Assembly: GCA_016929355.1 (NCBI GenBank)
Contig: JAFGJA010000514.1
Coordinates: 1 to 5,100 of the forward strand
DNA from: Anaerolineae bacterium
GTDB taxonomy: Bacteria; Chloroflexota; Anaerolineae; Aggregatilineales; Aggregatilineaceae
Length of the DNA stretch: 5,100 bases
Direction of reading: 5' to 3'
A program made the translations under genes and the position numbers. Shown piece by piece: positions 1 through 5,052 of this stretch. The notes under the pieces were generated by a model, which had not been told where the DNA came from, ran no database searches, and worked only from the letters and a program-made list of their open reading frames with translations. The stretch's first letter is position 1; each line of letters opens with the position of its first letter.

Positions 1-564
1 TTTGCGCTGGAAACACAAACGCTCTCGCTGTTTGGGCGCGAAATTCTCAACCCGGATAGCTGGCAGCGATCCGGTGGGCCGGAAATCGTCATTGCGCACG
101 AACTGGCGCATCAATGGTTTGGCAACAGCGTCAGTCCCGCGCAGTGGCAGGATATTTGGTTGAATGAGGGTTTCGCCACCTACCTGCAAAATCTATGGAT
201 GCGCGAAAGTTGGGGGGATGCCGCCGCCGATGGCTATCTGCAAGGCTGGTATGACTATATCTCCAACCCCGATCCGGCGAATCCGTTTGTGACCCTCGGC
301 GCGCCGCCGCCCGAAAAGCTGTTTAACGGCGCGGTCTATATACGTGGCGGGTTGACGCTGGCCGCGCTCCATGCGCGCGTGGGCGATGACGTGTTCTTCG
401 ACATCCTGCGCACCTATTACGAGCGATTCGCCTACGGCAACGCCGCCACCAGCGATTTTATCGCCGTTGCGGAAGAACTAAGCGGCGAAGAATTGAGCGA
501 CTTTTTCCGAGCATGGCTCTTTGATGAGCAAATGCCCGCGATCCCTGAATTGGGTCTGGGGTAG
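1..564 (+). CDS. M1 family zinc aminopeptidase, C-terminal part (5' end outside window)
   Basis: The gene enters in frame at base 1 and ends at TAG 562-564, leaving 187 residues. Seen directly: the zinc motif HELAH (fragment residues 33-37) and, 18 residues after its last His, the Glu of NEGFATY (residue 56), which is the HExxH-x18-E signature of M1 (gluzincin) metallopeptidases. ALETQT at the start corresponds to the GxMEN substrate-binding loop in its bacterial MExQT/LETQT variant. VYIRGG (Tyr113) matches the position of the family's transition-state Tyr. The family removes N-terminal residues from peptides using His, His and Glu to bind Zn and the HExxH Glu as general base. The protein stops about 130 residues after the second zinc Glu, with an FFRAWLF segment typical of the end of the catalytic domain, so it lacks the long helical C-terminal domain of PepN/ERAP types. 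Whether it is exported cannot be judged without its N-terminus. No clear terminator follows. Confidence 0.93.
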   Translation, partial: FALETQTLSLFGREILNPDSWQRSGGPEIVIAHELAHQWFGNSVSPAQWQDIWLNEGFATYLQNLWMRESWGDAAADGYLQGWYDYISNPDPANPFVTLGAPPPEKLFNGAVYIRGGLTLAALHARVGDDVFFDILRTYYERFAYGNAATSDFIAVAEELSGEELSDFFRAWLFDEQMPAIPELGLG

Positions 565-622
565 TATCCAAACCTAAATAGGGGCTTATCCTAGTTTTGA
601 GAGACCATTTGAAAAGATTGTC

Positions 623-675
623 GTAGGGGCGAACCAATGTGTTCGCCCTGGGCCGACACGCTGGTCGGCCCCTAC
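623..675. repeat. Nested palindromic intergenic repeat (GTAGGGGC...GCCCCTAC)
   Basis: The element is bounded by perfect 8-base inverted repeats, GTAGGGGC at 623-630 and GCCCCTAC at 668-675. Inside lie two perfect 8-bp hairpins with 6-base loops: GGGCGAAC (627-634) with GTTCGCCC (641-648), and GGGCCGAC (650-657) with GTCGGCCC (664-671). The outer and inner pairings share bases, so the DNA or RNA can fold either as two adjacent hairpins or as a longer closed structure. Similar GTAGGGGC-bounded palindromes are, from general knowledge, dispersed in many copies in intergenic DNA of Chloroflexota and cyanobacteria. It is probably a non-autonomous MITE/REP-like element. No poly-T tract follows, so it is not a standard terminator, although a role in ending or stabilising the upstream transcript is possible. 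Confidence 0.8.
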
Positions 676-710
676 AAAACCCTGGTGTCTTCGAAAATGC
701 TCAACAGAGT

Positions 711-748
711 TTTACTAACAACTTAAAACTAAAAACTTATAACTTCTT
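711..748 (+). repeat. AT-rich heptad repeat, copy A, upstream of the propeller gene
   Basis: TACT at 713 and AACT at 720, 727, 734 and 741 recur with an exact 7-base period. The whole 38-base block matches 5015-5052 at 36 of 38 positions, the differences being C/T and A/G. It ends 3 bases before the TGAGGA ribosome binding site (751-756) of the gene starting at 764, so it forms the promoter/leader of that gene. Weak promoter-like elements can be drawn in it (TCAACA 701-706, 17-base gap, TAAAAC 724-729; or TATAAC 738-743), each too poor to call alone. It resembles the short tandemly repeated heptamers described in cyanobacterial genomes; the function here is unknown. Confidence 0.7.
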
Positions 749-763
749 CTTGAGGACAAACAT

Positions 764-1696
764 ATGTATACCTTATACCGCATCACAACAGCGCTGCTGA
801 TTACCTGCGCCGCAACCCTGCCCCTGTGGATTGTTCAGACAACACCTACCTATGCCCAGACCGATCCCACCGCCAACGCTGGTCAGATCGTGTTTTACTC
901 CGGGCACGATGGGGATACCGAAATCTACATCATGGACGCCGACGGTTCCCATCTCCGGCAGTTGACCGCTAACGACAGCCACGATGATGCACCGGCTATC
1001 TCGCCGGACGGAGCGCAGATCGTGTTTGTGTCCGAACGCACCGGACGCCCCGAATTTTTCATCATGGATACGGACGGTCAAAACGTGCAGCAGATCACCG
1101 GTGATGGAATCAACAAAACGCATCCCGCGTGGTCGCCGGACGGAGCGCAGATCGCGTTTATGACCGACATAAACGGCAATCAGGATGTGTACGTGATCCA
1201 TGCCGATGGCTCGAACCGGCGGCGGCTGACCGATCATGACGCGGTAGACATGCGCCCCGCGTGGTCGCCGGATGGCACACAGATTGTATTTAGCTCGGAT
1301 CGGGATGGTGATTTTGATCTCTACGTGATGCCGATCCAGGCCGGGGATAACGCCGGTGAACCGGAACTGCGCCAATTGACGGACAACACCCAGGGTGATT
1401 TTTTCCCGGCGTGGTCGCCAGACGGAGCGCAGATCGCGTTTATGGCCCGGCGCGGCAGCAGCACCCAGATTTACGTCATCAACAGCGATGGCAGCGACGA
1501 ACGCCAACTCACGAACCGGGGGCGCGTCAACGAAAACCCGGCGTGGTCGCCGGACGGAGCGCAGATCGTGTTCCAGTCGAATCGGGATGGCAATTGGGAA
1601 ATTTACCTGATGGGGGCCGATGGCCGCGATCAAACCCGCCTGACAACTGACGGTACGGGCAATTACTGGCCCGCCTGGGGACCAAAACCGGATTAA
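764..1696 (+). CDS. Exported TolB-like six-bladed beta-propeller protein (PD40/WD40-like repeats)
   Basis: 310 residues. The start ATG has a good Shine-Dalgarno, GAGGA at 752-756, with a 7-base gap. Residues 1-31 form a signal peptide: one Arg, hydrophobic core at about 8-24, likely signal peptidase I cut after Thr-Tyr-Ala31. No lipobox is evident. The rest is six consecutive repeats at residues 42-85, 86-129, 130-173, 174-223, 224-267 and 268-310, each following the pattern IxF-x-S-DRDG-x-EIYVM-x-ADGS-xx-RQLT-...-PAWSPDGAQ. This is the PD40 repeat (WD40-like beta-propeller family, as in TolB), and six blades make a closed propeller. Blade 4 has a 6-residue insertion (about 194-199, GDNAGEP region); blade 6 ends as PAWGPKPD and loses the SPDG turn. 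The TolB N-terminal domain is absent and there is no enzyme domain, so the likely role is binding in the cell envelope or outside; the ligand is unknown. It sits alone, convergent with the minus-strand gene at 1737. Confidence 0.9.
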   Translation: MYTLYRITTALLITCAATLPLWIVQTTPTYAQTDPTANAGQIVFYSGHDGDTEIYIMDADGSHLRQLTANDSHDDAPAISPDGAQIVFVSERTGRPEFFIMDTDGQNVQQITGDGINKTHPAWSPDGAQIAFMTDINGNQDVYVIHADGSNRRRLTDHDAVDMRPAWSPDGTQIVFSSDRDGDFDLYVMPIQAGDNAGEPELRQLTDNTQGDFFPAWSPDGAQIAFMARRGSSTQIYVINSDGSDERQLTNRGRVNENPAWSPDGAQIVFQSNRDGNWEIYLMGADGRDQTRLTTDGTGNYWPAWGPKPD

Positions 1697-1736
1697 TTGC
1701 TTTCACCTCGGAAATGGCCCCTCATCAACGATCTGG

Positions 1737-1919
1737 TTAATCTAAAACGCAGAGGGCAAGGGGATCGTAAATTGTTTCATCCTGAGCAACCCCGCCCGAT
1801 GATAGAGCCATTTGGGGCAAAGGGCGTTTCGACTGAAAAGCAATCATCCTGCCCACCAGTAAACCAACCGGGAAGGATACGACCAACCACGCGGATAATC
1901 CCATGAAAATGTGCCCCAT
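1737..1919 (-). CDS. Small single-pass membrane protein, hypothetical (60 aa)
   Basis: The open frame continues upstream to 2021, but the ATG at 1919 is preferred: it has AAAGGA (1928-1933) 8 bases upstream, and a strong promoter (1949-1978) lies inside the longer frame and would start transcription near 1942. The product has a hydrophobic stretch at residues 5-22 (LSAWLVVSFPVGLLVG) followed by Arg24, Lys31 and Arg32, as expected for one membrane helix with a cytoplasmic C-terminus, then a polar 28-residue tail ending ALCVLD. I do not recognise the family, although 'AWL..S.P.GLLVGR' is a common look for tiny bacterial membrane proteins. The last 25 residues look less protein-like, so the tail may be poorly conserved. 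It is convergent with the propeller gene, 40 bp between stops. The main doubt is that it is short; the promoter and ribosome binding site in register are the main support. Confidence 0.55.
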   Translation of the reverse strand: MGHIFMGLSAWLVVSFPVGLLVGRMIAFQSKRPLPQMALSSGGVAQDETIYDPLALCVLD

Positions 1920-1948
1920 TACATTTATCCTTTTTTCACTTTTTATCA

Positions 1949-1978
1949 ATGATACTCTCTGTGCAAATAGTTTGTCAA
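1949..1978 (-). promoter_or_regulatory. Sigma70-type promoter for the 60-aa membrane protein
   Basis: Read on the minus strand: a perfect -35 TTGACA (1973-1978), an 18-base spacer, and -10 TATCAT (1949-1954, 5 of 6 consensus). The predicted start of transcription is near 1942, giving a leader of about 22 bases that contains AAAGGA and leads to the ATG at 1919. It is the best promoter match in the window. Confidence 0.65.
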
Positions 1979-2089
1979 GCAAGAGACCATGATGATCTTT
2001 GTCATGCTGCGTCAATGCCAATCCACAATTGACCGCCCTTCACGTTAGCGGTGATAATGAAAGTGGCTACGAGCACGCATAATGGGACC

Positions 2090-2126
2090 GGCGGGGGCAT
2101 CTAACATATTTGGAGATGTCCCCGCC
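2090..2126. repeat. 13-bp GC-rich hairpin between the minus-strand genes
   Basis: GGCGGGGGCATCT (2090-2102) pairs with AGATGTCCCCGCC (2114-2126) around an 11-base AT-rich loop. Twelve pairs are Watson-Crick; base 2097 against 2119 is G-U if transcribed on the plus strand and A-C if on the minus strand. A short TTTT (2131-2134) follows on the plus side and none on the minus side. It lies 78 bases beyond the stop of the gene at 2205-3281 and upstream of the promoter at 1949-1978. It could be a weak plus-strand terminator, a transcript-end stabilising structure, or a dispersed palindrome. The outer CATAA (2078-2082) and TTATG (2133-2137) are also inverted. Confidence 0.5.
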
Positions 2127-2204
2127 CACGTTTTATGAGGTATCAGCTAAACCCATAACGCGGGGCTTGTGTGAGGTCGATGACGACAGGCAGTGCCGAA
2201 ACGA

Positions 2205-3281
2205 TCACCGCCGCCGGGAACGCCGCTTTTTCTCTTCTTTTTCTCGGCGCCGCTCACCGCCTTTGAGCAAACGCTCAAGGGAAAATTCCAAGACCGTACT
2301 GAGTAAGGGCGCTTCCGCCAGAAACCCGACCACTGCCAGGGCGGTTCCGGCAGCGCTGGCTTGCGGAACCGTGATCGAACCAAAAACGTAATTCACATCC
2401 ACCGCGAGATTTTGACCCCAGATCGGCACATTTTGCAGACCGGGTGTTTGGTCAGGATTATCAGGCCGGGCGATCCAGGATAGTTCCAACCCCATCGAGA
2501 TCACAAAATGCCCGGATTTGTTCGCCTTGAGGGTATAACGCCATTCGGCCTCGCCGCCCTTGACCAACTGCTGCTCAAGTGGACTGGTTGCCTGCACACT
2601 GAAATCAGGTGCGGAAAGTTTTGAGGTAACAAACGCATTGTGTGTCGCGTAGTTGTCCGTGATCAGGATCGGCGTGGCGAGAATTTCGTTATCGTCAATT
2701 TCGGCGACAGGTTGCAGCGCCCCGCTTGACAGCATCTTAAGTTTGATGCGCACCGCCCCGCCCCGTCCGACCTGAAATTCACTGGGCCACTCGACATCAA
2801 CGACGCGCTGTTCTTCCGTCGTCGCGCCCATCGCCCCGCCCTGCCCATCGCTCAGGCCCGTAACGCCGCTCGCTACCGGCGCGACCTGCACCGCCGTTGA
2901 CTCGTTGATCACCACGTCGGTAGTGATCGTCACCTGGGATGATGTATTTCCCCCTAATGGCGCAGAGAATGACGGCCCACCCGCCGGGGCAGCCGACAAC
3001 TCAGGCAGCGCCGCCGCTTCTGCCTCACTCAAAGACGCAAGATCAGCCACCACCGTATCGCTCAATTCGACAGATAACGGCTGCGTAGCGCCGGAATCAA
3101 CCGACACCGAAAGCTCTGCCGGGTCAGCAACATTCATCAGTTCTTGCTGCGTATACGCAATGCCCCCCGTTGTGACTGCTTCCTTTGCTTGCGGACCATG
3201 CGCGAACCAGAATATCACCGCCGCGCCCGCCAGCAACACCAAACCAACCAGGATCGAAACGAGTTTGATCAGCGTCCGCAT
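2205..3281 (-). CDS. Membrane-anchored protein with extracytoplasmic beta domain and basic C-terminal tail (358 aa, function unknown)
   Basis: The frame opens at an ATG at 3296, but the ATG at 3281 has GGAGG (3288-3292) 6 bases upstream, and the upstream ATG would place that site inside the gene. Seen: a membrane helix at residues 4-27 after MRTLIK; a low-complexity Ala/Ser/Gly/Thr linker, about 30-155; a beta-rich domain, about 158-300, opening VDVEWPSEFQVGRGG and containing EWRYTLKANKSGHFVISMGLEL; a hydrophobic stretch, about 306-332; and a strongly charged end, 343-358, with ten Arg/Lys. With both termini positive, the likely topology is N-in, domain outside, second helix, C-in. The 'EW.WTL.P.K.G...L...L' strand pair recalls immunoglobulin-like beta sandwiches found in other uncharacterised bacterial membrane proteins; this is inference. 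The second segment contains Glu323, so it may instead be a membrane-associated amphipathic helix. It follows the gene at 3322-3888 by 40 bp and is probably co-transcribed with it. No enzyme motif is visible. Confidence 0.8.
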   Translation of the reverse strand: MRTLIKLVSILVGLVLLAGAAVIFWFAHGPQAKEAVTTGGIAYTQQELMNVADPAELSVSVDSGATQPLSVELSDTVVADLASLSEAEAAALPELSAAPAGGPSFSAPLGGNTSSQVTITTDVVINESTAVQVAPVASGVTGLSDGQGGAMGATTEEQRVVDVEWPSEFQVGRGGAVRIKLKMLSSGALQPVAEIDDNEILATPILITDNYATHNAFVTSKLSAPDFSVQATSPLEQQLVKGGEAEWRYTLKANKSGHFVISMGLELSWIARPDNPDQTPGLQNVPIWGQNLAVDVNYVFGSITVPQASAAGTALAVVGFLAEAPLLSTVLEFSLERLLKGGERRREKEEKKRRSRRR

Positions 3282-3321
3282 GGATTGCCTCCACATTCTG
3301 TCCGTGTTAACTATGTCAGTA

Positions 3322-3888
3322 TCAGATCGTTAGATTCTTGACCACTGTTTGCCAATACGTCGCATAAATCCCTTCATGCTGCGCGCCAAGATCGGCCAGC
3401 GCAGCCCCGGCTAACAACGCCAGCCCGTCATCCAGCCAGGCGCGCAACTCTGGCACATCCGCTTCCAACGCTGCCGCGCGCATCTCGATCAGTTCCGAGG
3501 CCACCGCGTCTTTCTGCTGCGGGACTTCGGTCATCACGGCGACCAACGCCTCCGCGATAGATTGCAGCAGGCGCTCAATGGTCATGGTTTCCTCGCCGGG
3601 CGTTGCGGCTGCCGGTTGGATTTCGCCGCGCTGCAAACCCACCAGAATCGTCTGCCACGCATGATCATACGGCGTGCCGGTGGGAAGGGTGTCGGTAGGC
3701 GAATGGAGCAGCGACAACACCGCCGACACAAAAATCGCCTCTTCATCGAGCGCCGCCTGACGAGTCTGATTCAGCAAATCCACCAGATTCGAGCGCCATT
3801 CGGGAATCAGATCAGGCCGGACCAACAACACCAGCGTGGTATTGTTGACGACCTGATTCACTTGATCAGTAGTAAGTACGGCAGTCAT
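3322..3888 (-). CDS. Helical two-repeat protein, function unknown (188 aa)
   Basis: The start ATG (3886-3888) has AGGA 6 bases upstream. The product is predicted soluble, acidic and almost wholly alpha-helical: no signal peptide, membrane helix, Cys or enzyme motif. It appears to consist of two diverged copies of one unit. Residues 30-85 (NLVDLLNQTRQAALDEE...SAVLSLL...PYDHAWQTIL) line up with residues 126-185 (VASELIEMRAAALEADV...DDGLALL...IYATYWQTVV), sharing an L..L...R.AAL.. helix, a following LL helix and the ending Y...WQT[IV][LV]. They are joined by a Pro/Ala/Thr-rich linker (about 90-103) and a helix (104-125). This suggests a helical scaffold or partner-binding protein in the cytoplasm. 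It lies 40 bp upstream of the anchored protein at 2205-3281, whose basic tail would face the same compartment. A poorly supported -10 (TATGAT on the minus strand, 3923-3928) lies upstream without a good -35, so transcription from the DUF554 gene is equally possible. Confidence 0.78.
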   Translation of the reverse strand: MTAVLTTDQVNQVVNNTTLVLLVRPDLIPEWRSNLVDLLNQTRQAALDEEAIFVSAVLSLLHSPTDTLPTGTPYDHAWQTILVGLQRGEIQPAAATPGEETMTIERLLQSIAEALVAVMTEVPQQKDAVASELIEMRAAALEADVPELRAWLDDGLALLAGAALADLGAQHEGIYATYWQTVVKNLTI

Positions 3889-3983
3889 CTTCTATCCTAC
3901 AGAATAAAATTAACCCGCCTTAATCATACCCTGATCAGCGTTTGCGCGCAGGTTTGAAGATCGAAATTTTTTCGGCCCAATAA

Positions 3984-4763
3984 TTAGAGCGGATAAATAT
4001 CGATCCCCAACTCCACCGCCACCGCCACGATAAGCGGCGCGATGAGCAGACCGGGGAGAAAATTCACGATGCGCGGTTTCTTGATGTCCAGCAGCGTCAG
4101 GCCCAACCCAACCAGGATCAAACCGCCCACCGCCGTCATTTCGTTGATCATGGGATCGGTCATGAATTCGCCGGAGAGACTGCCGATCAGCGCTAAACCG
4201 CCCTGCACGCCCAACACCGTGATCACGCTGAACATCACACCCACACCCAGACTCGCCGCAAACGCCATCGCCGCAAACAGGTCCAACGTGCTTTTGATCG
4301 CCAGCATTTCATAGCCACTGGCTAGGCCCATGCCATCCTGAATCGAGCCGATGAAGGTGAGCGGTCCCACGCAAAAGACGAGCGAGGCCGTGATAAAGCC
4401 CTCGATGAAACGCGCGCGGCGATCTTCCACGAAAGCTTGCGCAGCTTGAGCATCAGGGTCATTGGGATCGGCGGGATCAGCGACCTGATTACCCTGCGCT
4501 TTTTCCTGCAACCAACCCGCGAAGCGCTCCAACTGCACATCCAGCCGCAGCAGTTCCCCGATGATCGTGCCGATCAGCAAACTGATCAGGGGAATGATCA
4601 GGTTGCCGGTTTTGTCCGCGTTGTCAAAGCCGATATACAGTGTCGTCAGGCCCAGGCCGATCACAATCGATTCCTGAATGCGCTGCTCCAGCCGGTTGCC
4701 GACCAACATCCCGAATACGCTGCCGAATAATACCGTGATGGTGTTGAGAATGGTTCCGCCCAT
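3984..4763 (-). CDS. DUF554 family integral membrane protein (YqgA/YdfK-like)
   Basis: 259 residues from the ATG at 4763, which gives the family's usual opening (MGGTILNTITVLFGSVFGMLVG); the longer frame to 4793 starts with TTG, has no ribosome binding site and adds ten residues that the family normally lacks. AAGGA lies 10 bases before the ATG, a slightly long gap. The family hallmark is at residues 131-144, CVGPLTFIGSIQDG, with further conserved stretches at 204-214 (PMINEMTAVGG) and 217-235 (LVGLGLTLLDIKKPRI.NFLP). About seven hydrophobic segments occur, near 4-22, 32-47, 54-71, 123-142, 160-182, 209-225 and 233-252. The family (E. coli YqgA, B. subtilis YdfK) is widespread in the inner membrane; its substrate is not established. 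Unusual here is an acidic, Pro/Ala/Asp-rich loop at about 90-112 between the third and fourth segments. It is first in a same-strand series with the gene at 3322-3888, 95 bp downstream. I see no convincing promoter upstream. Confidence 0.92.
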   Translation of the reverse strand: MGGTILNTITVLFGSVFGMLVGNRLEQRIQESIVIGLGLTTLYIGFDNADKTGNLIIPLISLLIGTIIGELLRLDVQLERFAGWLQEKAQGNQVADPADPNDPDAQAAQAFVEDRRARFIEGFITASLVFCVGPLTFIGSIQDGMGLASGYEMLAIKSTLDLFAAMAFAASLGVGVMFSVITVLGVQGGLALIGSLSGEFMTDPMINEMTAVGGLILVGLGLTLLDIKKPRIVNFLPGLLIAPLIVAVAVELGIDIYPL

Positions 4764-4956
4764 GATGATTATGTCCTTGATGGTGACTGTCAACGCGCTT
4801 GCTAAACAAGCTGGCGTGAGTCTACCTCGCTGGCGGGCGGGGCGCTTGTACGATCTTGCTGGATTGTTGATTCACCACAAAGGTTATGGAGAAAATAAAT
4901 AGATTACTGAAGTTATGCATTTTTTGGTCTTGATCGTTCTTTTGCAAATGAATCCA

Positions 4957-4980
4957 AGTTGTCAGTTATTAGTTTTCAGC
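4957..4980 (-). repeat. Inverted three-unit heptad repeat
   Basis: AGTT at 4957, 4964 and 4971 recurs with an exact 7-base period; on the minus strand these are AACT units, the same motif as the blocks at 711-748 and 5015-5052. It faces the 5015-5052 block across a 34-base gap, so the two could pair partly as an imperfect inverted repeat. The gap contains the palindrome CGCTAGCG (4996-5003). Confidence 0.55.
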
Positions 4981-5004
4981 AAACCCTGAACCCTTCGCTA
5001 GCGC

Positions 5005-5033
5005 TTGACAAGGCTTTACTAATAACTTAGAAC
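5005..5033 (+). promoter_or_regulatory. Possible sigma70 promoter overlapping heptad repeat copy B
   Basis: A perfect -35 TTGACA (5005-5010) is followed after 17 bases by TAGAAC (5028-5033, 4 of 6 consensus). The -10 would lie within the heptad repeat. It would drive a gene to the right of the window. The weak -10 keeps this tentative. Confidence 0.3.
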
Positions 5034-5052
5034 TAAAAACTTATAACTTCTT
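5015..5052 (+). repeat. AT-rich heptad repeat, copy B
   Basis: TACT at 5017 and AACT at 5024, 5031, 5038 and 5045 share an exact 7-base period. The block is 36 of 38 bases identical to 711-748, in the same orientation, 4.3 kb away. The similarity stops abruptly at the right edge (TTGTTCCT follows here, CTTGAGGA there). Both copies lie to the left of, and point toward, a plus-strand gene or gene-sized space. Confidence 0.7.

Noticed and set aside
580..600. Possible terminator after the aminopeptidase (TAGG...CCTA then GTTTTG)
   Set aside because: The stem is only 4-5 bp and the T-run is four bases; too weak to call.
623..675. Two-hairpin element as a tRNA or a Rho-independent terminator
   Set aside because: It lacks the length, anticodon arm and conserved bases of a tRNA, and no T-tract follows either side.
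711..748. Heptad repeats as a CRISPR array
   Set aside because: Units are 7 bases with no spacers, and no cas gene is nearby.
773..1633. Long minus-strand open frame (286 codons) opposite the propeller gene
   Set aside because: It repeats RRPRG/KRDLRSV-like words every blade, exactly as the antisense of the PD40 repeats would; it has no ribosome binding site and no known domain.
1697..1906. Plus-strand frame directly after the propeller gene
   Set aside because: Composition is not protein-like, there is no ribosome binding site, and it lies antisense to the better supported small membrane gene.
1920..2021. N-terminal extension of the small membrane protein up to 2021
   Set aside because: The promoter at 1949-1978 lies inside it, the extension is not membrane-like, and the ATG at 1919 has a well-placed AAAGGA.
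2905..3333. Plus-strand frame opposite the anchored protein
   Set aside because: It mirrors the low-complexity Ala/Ser linker of the minus-strand gene, whose start has a perfect GGAGG site; no independent start signals.
4764..4793. TTG start ten codons upstream for the DUF554 gene
   Set aside because: No ribosome binding site precedes it; the AAGGA before the ATG at 4763 would be coding, and family members normally begin at the equivalent of that ATG.
4784..4793. TTGACA at the DUF554 leader (minus strand) with CATAAT downstream as a promoter
   Set aside because: The gap is 14 bases, too short for sigma70, and the start of transcription would fall inside the gene.
4797..4811. GCTTG/CAAGC stem in the DUF554 leader as a regulatory structure
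   Set aside because: A 5-bp stem is common by chance and no other leader structure supports it.
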